The position numbers were made by a program, and so were the translations under genes. From Azospirillum sp. TSA2s (GTDB lineage Bacteria > Pseudomonadota > Alphaproteobacteria > Azospirillales > Azospirillaceae), in assembly GCF_004923315.1 (NCBI RefSeq), contig NZ_CP039648.1, positions 186,001-250,000 on the forward strand: a stretch of 64,000 nucleotides of DNA. The letters run 5' to 3'. Under the pieces are notes generated by a model. It was not told the DNA's origin. It worked only from the letters and a program-made list of their open reading frames with translations, and did not search any database. Below are positions 16,516 to 25,042 of this stretch, piece after piece; position 1 is the first letter of the stretch, and each line of letters starts with the position of its first letter.

Positions 16516-17574
16516 TCACACGTTGGAAAGGGCGTGGCGCACCACCTTCACCATCACCGACGGCAGGGCATGATCGCCCAGCCGGTCGACCGGCACCCAG
16601 GTTCCGTCGGCCTGCCGCCAGTCGGTCCCGGCCTGCGCCGCGACCACCTCAAGCTCCAGGTGAAAATGGGTGAATGTATGGCGGACCAGACCGGGCAGCC
16701 GGCGCCAGCGGGCGGGCAGGGGCTGCTGCGCCGCCACCGCGGCCTCGCCGGGCAACTCCGGTCCCCAGGATGTCGAGGGCACCTCCGCCATGCCGCCCAG
16801 GAGCCCTTCCTCCGCCCGGCGGCGCAGCAGGACGGCGCCGTCGGGGTTCAGCAGCCAATAGGCGACGCCGCGCCGGGTCGGCTTCTCCGCCTTGGCCACC
16901 TTGCGCGGCAGGCTTTCGGCGATGCCGGCGGCGCGCGCCTCGCAATACTCCGCCCACGGGCACAGCATGCATTTCGGCTTGCGCGGGGTGCAGATGGTGG
17001 CGCCGAGGTCCATCATCGCCTGGGCATAGTCGCCGGGACGGAACTCCGGCGTCAGGGTTGCGGCCAGCCGGCGCAGGGTCGGCTTGGCATTGGGCAGCGG
17101 ATCCTCCACCGCGAAGATGCGGGCGATCACCCGCTCGACATTGCCGTCCACCACGGTGGCCTTGCGGCCGAAGGCGATGGCGGTGATGGCTGCGGCGGTG
17201 TAGGCGCCGATTCCCGGCAGTTCCAGCAGCGCCGCCTCGTTGTCCGGAAAAATTCCGCCATGAACGTCCGCCACCACGCGGGCGCATTTGTGCAGGTTGC
17301 GCGCCCGCGCGTAGTAGCCGAGCCCGGCCCAGGCCACCAGCAGATCGTCCAGCGGCGATTCCGCCAGATCGCGCACGGTCGGCCAGCGTTCGGTGAAGTT
17401 GCGGAAATAGGGCGCTGCGGCGGGGACCGTTGTCTGCTGCAGCATGATCTCCGACAGCCAGACCCGGTAGGGATCGGCGGTCTCGTCCGGCTTGGCGCGC
17501 CAGGGCAGGTCGCGGCGGTGGCGGTCGTACCAGGACAACAGCCGCCGGGCGGCCTCGGTGGAATCTGGAATCAT
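16516..17574 (-). CDS. mutY: A/G-specific adenine DNA glycosylase MutY
   Basis: Base-excision repair enzyme of 352 residues that removes adenine mispaired with 8-oxoguanine. The start at ATG 17574 gives the normal MutY N-terminus (WYDRHRRDLPWR); the longer upstream frame is Ser/Arg-rich and runs into the promoter of the divergent DUF721 gene. Key features: WLSEIMLQQT with Glu42, a helix-hairpin-helix LPGIGAYTAAAI (119-130), the catalytic Asp in VVDGNVERVIAR (Asp143), a [4Fe-4S] cluster (Cys195, 202, 205, 211) and a C-terminal NUDIX-like domain for 8-oxoG recognition. It is divergent from DUF721 / dsbA-like / smc, a common alphaproteobacterial arrangement. Confidence 0.96.
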   Translation of the reverse strand: MIPDSTEAARRLLSWYDRHRRDLPWRAKPDETADPYRVWLSEIMLQQTTVPAAAPYFRNFTERWPTVRDLAESPLDDLLVAWAGLGYYARARNLHKCARVVADVHGGIFPDNEAALLELPGIGAYTAAAITAIAFGRKATVVDGNVERVIARIFAVEDPLPNAKPTLRRLAATLTPEFRPGDYAQAMMDLGATICTPRKPKCMLCPWAEYCEARAAGIAESLPRKVAKAEKPTRRGVAYWLLNPDGAVLLRRRAEEGLLGGMAEVPSTSWGPELPGEAAVAAQQPLPARWRRLPGLVRHTFTHFHLELEVVAAQAGTDWRQADGTWVPVDRLGDHALPSVMVKVVRHALSNV

Positions 17575-17734
17575 GATGGGAAGAAATAGAGGGTCCGGAG
17601 CGTCTGGGGAAGGGAGCCGGTCCGGTCTCTGGTCGGAAGCTGGGCATCGGCCCACGCTTGCGCTAGGGTGCCGGCATCCCACATGACCCGGAACCGGTGC
17701 CTGAACCGGGGCCGTACAGGAGTGATTGCAGAGC

Positions 17735-18208
17735 ATGACCGGACCGCGTCGCATCGGCCAATCCGTTCCGGAGGTCGCCGGCAAGGTGCTGGGCAAGCGC
17801 GGGCTTGCCTTCGGCGCGCTGATCACCGACTGGCCGTCCATCGTCGGCCACCAACTGTCGCTGCGCACCGCCCCCGACAAGCTCAGCTTCCCCCGCGGCA
17901 AGCGCGAGGAGGCGACCCTGCACATCCGCGCCATGGGCGCCATCGCGCTGGAACTGCAGCATCTGGAACCGCAGATCATCGAGCGCATCAACAGCTTCTT
18001 CGGCTATCGCGCGGTGGCGAAGATCAAGCTGATCCACGCGGCCCTGCCGTCCACGCCATCCCCGGTGGTGCGTCCGCGCGCCCTGACGATGGACGAGGAG
18101 ATCGGCATCACCACCACCACCGCGGCCATCGAGGACGAGGAACTGCGCGCCACCCTGGAACGCTTCGGCCGCTCGCTGATGGCGCGGCCGAAACGGGCGG
18201 TGCGCTAG
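17735..18208 (+). CDS. DUF721 (DciA-like) protein
   Basis: Protein of 157 residues with a DUF721 domain over about residues 8-100 (the segment WPSIVG and the later LHIRAMGAIALELQHLEPQIIERIN are typical). DUF721 includes DciA, the loader or operator of the replicative helicase DnaB in bacteria that lack DnaC; the fold resembles a KH domain. The assignment to helicase loading is by family, not by anything unique in this sequence. ATG 17735 follows AGGAG at about 12 bases; TTG 17726 is an alternative. It is divergent from mutY and upstream of the DsbA-like gene. Confidence 0.82.
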   Translation: MTGPRRIGQSVPEVAGKVLGKRGLAFGALITDWPSIVGHQLSLRTAPDKLSFPRGKREEATLHIRAMGAIALELQHLEPQIIERINSFFGYRAVAKIKLIHAALPSTPSPVVRPRALTMDEEIGITTTTAAIEDEELRATLERFGRSLMARPKRAVR

Positions 18209-18274
18209 CCGGCCTGCTGGACGCGCCGGGGCCTGATTGTCTATACGTCAACATCTGGTAGGAACGAGGGCAAA

Positions 18275-18934
18275 GTGAACCGCAAAATTTTGAGACGCAG
18301 GTACTTCGGGCTGGCCGGCCTTCTGGCCATCGGCTTCACCGCCGCCATTGGCGCCGCCGTGACGGCTCCGTCGGCCGCCCGCGCCGCCGCCACCCTGCCG
18401 CCGGTGTCGGAGATGATGGCCGACCGCGTCATGGGCGATCCCAAGGCGCCGGTGACGATCCTCGACTATTCGTCGATGACCTGCCCGCACTGCGCCCACT
18501 TCCACACCGACATCCTGCCGAAGATCAAGGAAGCCTACATCGACACCGGCAAGGCCAAGCTGATCTTCCGCGACTTCCCCTTCGATCAGGCGGCGCTCAG
18601 CGCCAGCATGCTGGCACACTGCGCGCCTGCCGAGCGCTACTATCCGCTGACCGACGTGCTGTTCAAGAGCCAGTCGACTTGGAGCCGCGCCGCCGACCCG
18701 ACCAAGGCGCTGGCCCAGTACGGCAAGCTGGCCGGCATGAGCCAGGAGACCATCGACGCCTGCTTCGCCAACAAGGAGCTGGCCGACGCCATCCTGAACA
18801 GCCGCCTGACCGGCCAGAACCAGCACAAGGTCGAGGCCACCCCGACCTTCATCCTCAACGACGGCAAGGCCCGCATCGAAGGCGCCCAGTCGTTCGAGGA
18901 GTTCTCCAAGGCGATCGACAAGCTGCTGAAGTAA
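18275..18934 (+). CDS. DsbA family thiol:disulfide oxidoreductase
   Basis: Exported thioredoxin-fold protein of 219 residues. It starts at GTG 18275 after AGGAACGAGGG. The N-terminus carries the twin Arg in LRRRYFGLAG and a hydrophobic stretch ending ARAAA, so export is likely, perhaps by Tat. The active site is CPHC in SSMTCPHCAHFH, and the cis-Pro loop is EATPTFILN. This is the thioredoxin_4 type of DsbA-like proteins that oxidise or isomerise periplasmic disulfides; two further Cys (AHCAP, DACFAN) may form a structural pair. It sits in the conserved block between the DUF721 gene and smc. Confidence 0.92.
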   Translation: MNRKILRRRYFGLAGLLAIGFTAAIGAAVTAPSAARAAATLPPVSEMMADRVMGDPKAPVTILDYSSMTCPHCAHFHTDILPKIKEAYIDTGKAKLIFRDFPFDQAALSASMLAHCAPAERYYPLTDVLFKSQSTWSRAADPTKALAQYGKLAGMSQETIDACFANKELADAILNSRLTGQNQHKVEATPTFILNDGKARIEGAQSFEEFSKAIDKLLK

Positions 18935-18949
18935 GCGACGGCCGTTTGC

Positions 18950-19053
18950 CCCTACCTTAATCCTCCCCCGCTGGGCGGGGGAGGAGACTAGTGCTGATAC
19001 GAAAGAGTTGCGGCAGTCCCTCCCCCGCCCAGCGGGGGAGGATAGGTGGGGGC
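18950..19053. repeat. REP-like palindromic element, copy A
   Basis: Two arms of about 36 bases (18950-18985 and 19017-19053) are near-perfect reverse complements of each other, and each arm is itself a hairpin built on CCTCCCCCGC / GCGGGGGAGG. A 31-base loop between them holds TGATACGAAAGAGTTGCGGC. A related element occurs at 31473-31604. It lies between the dsbA-like gene and smc and would act as a strong RNA hairpin. Confidence 0.75.
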
Positions 19054-19123
19054 ATCGCCAGCCGACACTTTGCCGATCAAAGCCAGTACCTTAAAGCCCA
19101 AGTACACCAAAGGTTCTTTCCCA

Positions 19124-22100
19124 GTGCAGTTCACGCGTCTCCGCCTGTCGGGTTTCAAGTCTTTCGTCGATGCCACGGATCTGGTCATCGAACCCGGCAT
19201 GACCGGCATCGTCGGTCCCAACGGCTGCGGCAAGTCCAATCTGGTGGAGGCGCTGCGCTGGGTGATGGGCGAGACGTCGGCCAAGCGCATGCGCGGCGAC
19301 GACATGGACGACGTCATCTTCGGCGGCACCTCCAGCCGCCCGGCGCGCAATCTGGGCGAGGTGACGCTGGCGGTCGACAACCGGTCGCGCACCGCGCCGG
19401 CCGGTTTCAACGAGCATGACGAGCTGGAGATCACCCGCCGGATCGAGCGCGGCTCCGGCTCCGACTACCGCATCAACGGCAAGCTGGTGCGGGCGCGGGA
19501 CGTCCAGCTGCTGTTTGCCGACAATGCCTCGGGCGCCAGTTCCCCGGCGCTGGTCAGCCAGGGCAAGGTGGCGCAGATCATCTCCGCCAAGCCGCAGGAC
19601 CGCCGCGCCCTGCTGGAGGAGGCCGCCGGTATCACCGGCCTGCATTCCCGCCGGCACGAGGCCGAATTGCGGCTGAAAGCGGCGGAGACCAACCTGACCC
19701 GCCTCGACGACGTGATCGGGGCGATGGACACCCAGCTGCAAAGCCTGAAGAAGCAGGCGCGGCAAGCTGCCCGCTACCGCAACCTGTCCGACCAGATCCG
19801 CAGGGCGGAGGCCGCGCTGTGGCACCTGCGCTGGCTCGCCGCGCAGGAGGAGCGCGCCCGCGCCCACGCCGCCTTCGCGACCGCCGAGGCCGAGGTGCGC
19901 GACCGCATGCTGGCCGTCAACCAGCTGACCGCCCGCCGCACCGAGGCCGCCGCCGGCCTGCCCGACAAGCGCCAGGACGAGGCGCGGGCGGCATCCGCCC
20001 TGCAACGGCTGGTGATCGCCCGCGAACAGCTCGACGCCGAGGAAAAGCGTGTCGCCGATCAGCGGCGCGCGCTGGAGGCCCGGCTGCGTCAGATCGCCGG
20101 CGACCTCGGCCGCGAGGAGGCTCTTGCCGCCGACGCCGGCGAGGCGCTGGCACGTCTGGTAGCCGAACGCGACCGGCTGATCGCGGCGCAGGCCGACGAG
20201 GAGATGCTGGAGGAAGCTGCGGGCGACGCTCTGGCCGAGGCGCGCGAACAGGTCGATGCGCTCGACCGCGAATTGACCCGCCTGACCGAAGCCGTCGCCA
20301 CCGACGAGGCCCGCCGCGCCGCCACCCAGCGTCAGGCCGCCGAGCTGGAAACCCGCGCCGCCGGTCTCGCCAAGCGGCTGGCCGAGCAGCAGGCCCAGCG
20401 CGCTGCGCTGGAGGCGGAGATCGCCGCCCGTGCCGACCTGTCGGAAGCCGAATTGGCGGTCGAACTGGCCGAACAGCGGCTGGAGCAGGCCCGCGACGCC
20501 ACCGAGGCCGCCGAACAGGCGAAGGCGGAGGCGGAACCGGCACAGTCCCGCGCCCGCGATGCACTGTCCGCCGCCGATTCCGCCTGCGCCAAGCTGCGCG
20601 CCGAGGAACGGGCATTGGCCGAACTGCTGGAGGCCGGGGCGGGAGGGCAGTTTCCCCCGCTGGTCGATGCGGTGACGGTGTCGCCCGGCTATGAGGGGGC
20701 GCTCGCCGCCGCGCTCGGCGATGCGTTGACCGCTCCGCTCGACATGGCGGCACCGGTGCATTGGCGCATGCTGCCCGTTTATGAGGCCGTGGCGCCGCTG
20801 CCGGCCGGGGCTGAGCCGCTGTCGAACCATGTGCAGGGGCCGCCGGCCGCCGCCCGTGCGCTCGCCCATATCGGGGTGGTCGCCGATGCCGGGACCGGGG
20901 TGGCGCTGGCCGCGACCCTGGCGCCCGGGCAGGTGCTGGTCAGCCGCGACGGCGGGGCGTGGCGTTGGGACGGGTTGACCGTCCAGGCCGGCGCCCCGAC
21001 CGCCGCCGCCATCCGCTTGAAGCAGCGCAACCGTTTGGCCGAACTGCGCGGCGAACTGGAGCTTGCCGAGGAGCAGGTCGAGCTGGCGCGCGAGGCGCTC
21101 GACGCCGCCAAGCTGGCGGTGGAGGCGGCGGCCCAGGCTGACCGCCGCGCCCGCGACTCCGTGCGCGAGGGCTTTGCCGCGCTGAACGCCGCCCGCGACC
21201 GCCACGCCAAGCTGGCACGCGAGGCCGACGCCGCCTCGTCCCGCCTTGCCGCCCTGGTGGAGGCGGTGGAGCGGCTTGCCGCCGACGAACGCGAGGCCGC
21301 GGCCCGCCGGGACGAGGCGCTGGAACTGCTCGAGTCGTTGCCCGACCCGCGCGAAGGGCGGGAGCGGGTGAACGACCAGCGCGCCGCCTTGGCCGAACGC
21401 CGCGCGGTTCAGGCCGAACGGCAGAACGCGTTGGACCGCCTGACCCGCGAGGCGCAGGCGCGGCGCCAGCGTCTGGCCGCCATCCTGTCCGAAACCGCCT
21501 CCTGGGACACCCGCTCTGCCGGGGCCGGGGGCCGTGTGGCGGAACTGCGTCAGCGCGCAGAAGAGGCGGAGGGCGAGATCGCCGCGCTGTCCGGCCGTCC
21601 GGCCGAGATCGCGGCGGAACGCCAGGAGCTTCTCGACCGCATCGCCATGGCCGAGCGCGACCGCAAGCGTGCCGCCGACGCGCTGGCGGAGGCCGAGTCC
21701 CGGCTGGCCGGGACCGAACAGGCCCTGCATGACGCGGAAGCGGCGTTGGCCGATGGCCGCGAAGCCCGTGCCCGTGCCGAGGCCGCGGTTTCGGCCGCCC
21801 AGCAGCAGGAACGCACCCTGACGGAGCGCATCGCCGAACGGCTGGACTGCCGGCCGGAGGACACCCGCGCCGCCGCCGACCTCGACCCCGCCGAACCGAT
21901 GCCCGACGCGACGGCGGTGGAGGCCCGGCTCGACAAGCTGACCCGCGAGCGCGAGAACATGGGGCCGGTCAATCTGCGCGCCGAGATCGAGGCGGAGGAG
22001 CTGGAGGCCCAGATCACCGGCCTGCATGGCGAGCGCGAGGACCTGACCGCCGCCATCGCCCGTCTGCGCCAGGGCATCTCCAGCCTGAATCGCGAGGCGC

Positions 22101-22585
22101 GCGAGCGTCTGGTCGCCAGCTTCGACGTGGTGAACCGCGACTTCCAGGAGCTGTTCACCCGCCTGTTCGGCGGCGGCAAAGCCTATCTGGAACTGGTCAA
22201 CGCCGAGGATCCGCTGAACGCCGGCCTGGAGATCTACGCCAGCCCGCCGGGCAAGAAGCTACAGGTTCTCTCCCTGTTGTCGGGCGGTGAGCAGGCGTTG
22301 ACGGCGCTGTCGCTGCTGTTCGCCGTCTTCCGCTCGAACCCGGCGCCGATCTGCGTGCTGGACGAGGTCGACGCCCCGCTGGACGAGGCGAATGTCGGCC
22401 GCTTCTGCGATCTGGTGGAGGACATCGCGCGGCAGGGCGACACCCGCTTCCTCATCATCACCCACCACCGCCTGACCATGGCGCGGGTGGACCGCCTGTT
22501 CGGCGTGACGATGGTGGAGCGCGGCGTCTCGCAGCTGGTCAGCGTCGATCTCAGCCGCGCCGAAGAGCTGCGCGGGGTGGCGTGA
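19124..22585 (+). CDS. smc: Chromosome segregation ATPase SMC
   Basis: Structural maintenance of chromosomes protein of 1153 residues that compacts and aligns sister chromosomes with ScpA/ScpB. It begins QFTRLRLSGFKSFVDAT; Walker A is GPNGCGKS (31-38), followed by the head segment RMRGDDMDDVIFGG. Two very long Ala/Arg/Glu-rich coiled coils flank a hinge at about residues 505-640 (VDAVTVSPGYEGALAAALGDAL). The C-terminal head has the ABC signature LLSGGEQALTALSLLFA and Walker B CVLDEVDAPLDEANV. The start is GTG 19124, matching family N-termini; the upstream open frame runs through the palindromic repeat and is not coding. scpA/scpB are not in the window. Confidence 0.97.
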   Translation: MQFTRLRLSGFKSFVDATDLVIEPGMTGIVGPNGCGKSNLVEALRWVMGETSAKRMRGDDMDDVIFGGTSSRPARNLGEVTLAVDNRSRTAPAGFNEHDELEITRRIERGSGSDYRINGKLVRARDVQLLFADNASGASSPALVSQGKVAQIISAKPQDRRALLEEAAGITGLHSRRHEAELRLKAAETNLTRLDDVIGAMDTQLQSLKKQARQAARYRNLSDQIRRAEAALWHLRWLAAQEERARAHAAFATAEAEVRDRMLAVNQLTARRTEAAAGLPDKRQDEARAASALQRLVIAREQLDAEEKRVADQRRALEARLRQIAGDLGREEALAADAGEALARLVAERDRLIAAQADEEMLEEAAGDALAEAREQVDALDRELTRLTEAVATDEARRAATQRQAAELETRAAGLAKRLAEQQAQRAALEAEIAARADLSEAELAVELAEQRLEQARDATEAAEQAKAEAEPAQSRARDALSAADSACAKLRAEERALAELLEAGAGGQFPPLVDAVTVSPGYEGALAAALGDALTAPLDMAAPVHWRMLPVYEAVAPLPAGAEPLSNHVQGPPAAARALAHIGVVADAGTGVALAATLAPGQVLVSRDGGAWRWDGLTVQAGAPTAAAIRLKQRNRLAELRGELELAEEQVELAREALDAAKLAVEAAAQADRRARDSVREGFAALNAARDRHAKLAREADAASSRLAALVEAVERLAADEREAAARRDEALELLESLPDPREGRERVNDQRAALAERRAVQAERQNALDRLTREAQARRQRLAAILSETASWDTRSAGAGGRVAELRQRAEEAEGEIAALSGRPAEIAAERQELLDRIAMAERDRKRAADALAEAESRLAGTEQALHDAEAALADGREARARAEAAVSAAQQQERTLTERIAERLDCRPEDTRAAADLDPAEPMPDATAVEARLDKLTRERENMGPVNLRAEIEAEELEAQITGLHGEREDLTAAIARLRQGISSLNREARERLVASFDVVNRDFQELFTRLFGGGKAYLELVNAEDPLNAGLEIYASPPGKKLQVLSLLSGGEQALTALSLLFAVFRSNPAPICVLDEVDAPLDEANVGRFCDLVEDIARQGDTRFLIITHHRLTMARVDRLFGVTMVERGVSQLVSVDLSRAEELRGVA

Positions 22586-22634
22586 CGCCCCGCCCCCTCC
22601 CGCCATGGAACGCGGAAGGGGGCGACGGGGGTGG

Positions 22635-23102
22635 TTACGCCGTGACCGGCATCCGGCCGTCCCGCGTGCGCATCAGCAGCCAGACCACCGAAACGCCCAG
22701 CAGCTTCGACGCGAAGCTGGCGGCCCAGACGGTGGGATCCCAGACGTCGAGCATGCCGAAGAAGATGGCGGTGTCGACCGGCACCGACAGGGCGGCGCTG
22801 ATCCACAGCCGGTCGCGCAGGGGGCGGCGGGTGATGGTGAAGACCGCCCAGTCGATCATCTCCGACACCGCGAAGGCGACGACGCTGGCGGTGGCGACGA
22901 ACGGATCGGTCAGCAGATAGGACAGCACGGTGCCGCCCAGCATGGCGGCGAGCGCCCAATGGCCGAAGCGCACCTGCACCATGTCGCGCAGGATGAAGAT
23001 CAGGCCGGCCCAGCAGGACCAGACCAGATCCAGATGCGGAAACAGGCTGAAGGCGTAGTTGATGGCAAGAATGCTGCCGATATAGGCGGCGAGCCAGAGC
23101 AT
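22635..23102 (-). CDS. VUT family (YhhQ-like) queuosine-precursor transporter
   Basis: Integral membrane protein of 155 residues of the VUT/DUF165 family, whose E. coli member YhhQ imports the queuosine precursor preQ0. About five hydrophobic helices are visible, with the conserved FILRDMVQVRFGH and AFAVSEMIDWAVFT segments. ATG 23102 follows GGAGGAACATCGCC; the frame upstream (MPRVRSRRNIA) overlaps that ribosome-binding site, so it is not used. Substrate specificity is by family. The leader carries a long-range inverted repeat that includes the start codon (see the separate entry). Confidence 0.88.
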   Translation of the reverse strand: MLWLAAYIGSILAINYAFSLFPHLDLVWSCWAGLIFILRDMVQVRFGHWALAAMLGGTVLSYLLTDPFVATASVVAFAVSEMIDWAVFTITRRPLRDRLWISAALSVPVDTAIFFGMLDVWDPTVWAASFASKLLGVSVVWLLMRTRDGRMPVTA

Positions 23103-23215
23103 GGCGATGTTCCTCCGAGAGCGGACCCGCGGCAATACGGGCGCAGATGACCGGAGCCGACCCCGCGTGAATGCGAGCGCCCCGAAACCGCTTTAGCTAA
23201 CAGAACATCGCCATG
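23100..23215 (-). promoter_or_regulatory. Leader with start-codon-sequestering inverted repeat, upstream of the VUT gene
   Basis: A 13-base sequence at 23203-23215 is the exact reverse complement of 23100-23112. In the - strand mRNA the upstream arm CATGGCGATGTTC can pair with GAACATCGCCATG, which covers the end of the ribosome-binding site and the ATG. About 90 bases of GC-rich sequence separate the arms. This would form an off-state for translation. It does not obviously fit the known preQ1 riboswitch consensus as far as I can judge by eye. Confidence 0.45.
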
Positions 23216-23234
23216 GTGGGAAGTCCGTAAGGCT

Positions 23235-23257
23235 CCCTCTCCCGGGGCGGGAGAGGG
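23235..23257. terminator. Hairpin after cimA
   Basis: CCCTCTCCC and GGGAGAGGG (9-bp perfect stem, 5-base loop GGGGC) lie about 10 bases beyond the cimA stop on the - strand. No T run follows, so it is a likely but not classical terminator or mRNA-protecting hairpin. Confidence 0.5.
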
Positions 23258-23266
23258 CAAATTCCC

Positions 23267-24868
23267 TCACACCGGCGTCGCGTCGCTCTTCATCAGGGCG
23301 TAGGTGTAGCTGTCCACCAGCGCTTCCATCGAGGCCTCGATGATGTTGGTGGACACGCCCAGCGTCGACCATTCGCTGCCGTCGGTGCGGGCGCTGCGGA
23401 TCAGCACGCGCGGCATGGCGCCGGTGCCGTCCTTGGCCGCCAGGATGCGGACGCGGTAGTCAGACAGGCTGACCTTGGCCAGCGCCGGATAGACCGGCTC
23501 CAGAGCCTTGCGCATGGCGACGTCCAGCGCATGCACCGGGCCGTTGCCGTCCGCCACCTCCAGCCGCACGGTGTCGCCGACGCGCACGCGCACCACCGCC
23601 TCCGACTCCACCACCAGCTTGCCGACGGCGTTGTAGCGGCGCTCGTCGGTGACGTGGAAGCGCAGCAGTTCGAAAAAGTGCGGCACCTCGCCCAGCTCGC
23701 GCCGGACCAGCAGCTCGAAGCTGGCCTCCGCCGTGTCATAGGCATAGCCGTCGCTGTCGCGCTGCTTCACCAGATCGAGCAGGCTGGCCAGACGCTCGTC
23801 CTTCGCGTCCACCGCCATGCCGATGTCGCGCAGCCGCACGATCAGGTTGGAGCGGCCGGCCTGATCGGACATGACGATCTGGCGGCGGTTGCCGATGGCC
23901 TCCGGCGCCACATGCTCGTAGGAGGACGGGTCCTTCTCCACCGCCGAGACATGCAGCCCGCCCTTATGGGCGAAGGCGCTGGCGCCGACGTAAGGGGCGT
24001 GGCGGTTGGGGGCGCGGTTCAGCCGGTCGTCGAAGGCGCGGCTCAATTGGGTCAGGAGATGCAGATCCTCGCGCCGGATGCCGGTCTCGTAGCCCAGCTT
24101 CAGCATCAGCGTCGGGATCAGCGAGACGAGGTTAGCGTTGCCGCAGCGCTCGCCCAGACCGTTGATGGTGCCCTGGACCATACGGGCACCGGCCCGCACC
24201 GCCGCCAGCGAGTTGGCAACGGCGTTCTCGGTGTCGTTGTGGCAGTGGATGCCGAGATTGTCGCCAGGGATGCCGTGCCTTTCCACCACTTCGCGGACGA
24301 TGGCGTCGACCTCGTGCGGCAGGGTGCCGCCGTTGGTGTCGCACAGCACGATCCAGCGCGCCCCGGCGTCATGGGCAGCCTTGATGCAGGACACCGCATA
24401 GGCCGGATTGCGCTTGTAGCCGTCGAAGAAATGCTCCGCGTCGAACAGCGCCTCGCCCTTGGCGGCATGCAGCGCGGCGATGCTGTCGCGGATCAGGTCG
24501 AGATTTTCCTCGCGCGGGATGTTCAGCGCGACGTCGACATGGAAGTCCCAGGTCTTGCCGACCATGCACACCGCCTTGGCGCGCGACTGCGCCAGCGCCG
24601 TCAGCTGCGGGTCGTTGGCGGCGCTGCGGCCGGGGCGGCGGGTCATGCCGAAGGCGGTGAAGGTGGCGCGGGTCAGCTCCGGCGCCTCGGCGAAGAACTG
24701 GTCGTCGGTCGGATTGGCGCCCGGCCAGCCGCCTTCGATGTAGTCGATGCCCAGCCGGTCGAGGTCCTTGGCAATCGCAATCTTGTCGGCGACCGAGAAA
24801 TCCACATCCTGGGTCTGCGCCCCGTCGCGCAACGTGGTGTCGTAGAGAAAGATGCGCTCGCCCGTCAT
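23267..24868 (-). CDS. cimA: (R)-citramalate synthase CimA
   Basis: Enzyme of 533 residues that condenses pyruvate and acetyl-CoA to (R)-citramalate, the first step of threonine-independent isoleucine synthesis. The N-terminal TIM barrel has DTTLRDGAQTQ (catalytic Arg and metal Asp), DTNGGTLP, the metal-binding GIHCHNDT and the GLGERCGNANL motif. A LeuA-type dimer/allosteric domain occupies about residues 400-525 and would carry isoleucine feedback. The length and the DGAQT (rather than DGEQ) motif fit the CimA branch better than 2-isopropylmalate or homocitrate synthase. It is flanked by unrelated genes and probably has its own promoter in 24869-25013. Confidence 0.93.
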   Translation of the reverse strand: MTGERIFLYDTTLRDGAQTQDVDFSVADKIAIAKDLDRLGIDYIEGGWPGANPTDDQFFAEAPELTRATFTAFGMTRRPGRSAANDPQLTALAQSRAKAVCMVGKTWDFHVDVALNIPREENLDLIRDSIAALHAAKGEALFDAEHFFDGYKRNPAYAVSCIKAAHDAGARWIVLCDTNGGTLPHEVDAIVREVVERHGIPGDNLGIHCHNDTENAVANSLAAVRAGARMVQGTINGLGERCGNANLVSLIPTLMLKLGYETGIRREDLHLLTQLSRAFDDRLNRAPNRHAPYVGASAFAHKGGLHVSAVEKDPSSYEHVAPEAIGNRRQIVMSDQAGRSNLIVRLRDIGMAVDAKDERLASLLDLVKQRDSDGYAYDTAEASFELLVRRELGEVPHFFELLRFHVTDERRYNAVGKLVVESEAVVRVRVGDTVRLEVADGNGPVHALDVAMRKALEPVYPALAKVSLSDYRVRILAAKDGTGAMPRVLIRSARTDGSEWSTLGVSTNIIEASMEALVDSYTYALMKSDATPV

Positions 24869-25013
24869 CGCCGCCTGACCTGTAAATACAAGGGGACCGG
24901 CAGAGTTTTGCCGCCCTGTGGAAAGCCGGGAGAATGGACGATGCGACGCTTATCCTCAACCGTTTTGACAAGAAACTTGCGGAAAGCAGGCTTTCGCCGC
25001 AACGGAAGGGAAC

Positions 25014-25034
25014 GGCGGAGCGATACGCTCCGCC
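25014..25034. terminator. Hairpin after the beta-hydroxyacid dehydrogenase gene
   Basis: GGCGGAGCG and CGCTCCGCC (9-bp perfect stem, loop ATA) lie a few bases past the - strand stop at 25043. There is no T run. It is a probable transcription end for the 26.4-25.0 kb leftward gene pair. Confidence 0.5.
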
Positions 25035-25042
25035 TTCCGGGG

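Noticed and set aside
19091-22027. Open frame of about 978 codons antisense to smc
   Set aside because: Gly/Arg/Leu/Gln-rich shadow of the Ala/Glu/Arg coiled coil of Smc.
23103-23230. Known preQ1 riboswitch before the VUT transporter gene
   Set aside because: I could not fit the short preQ1-I pseudoknot consensus with its A-rich tail; only the long inverted repeat is clear, so I report it as an unclassified leader.
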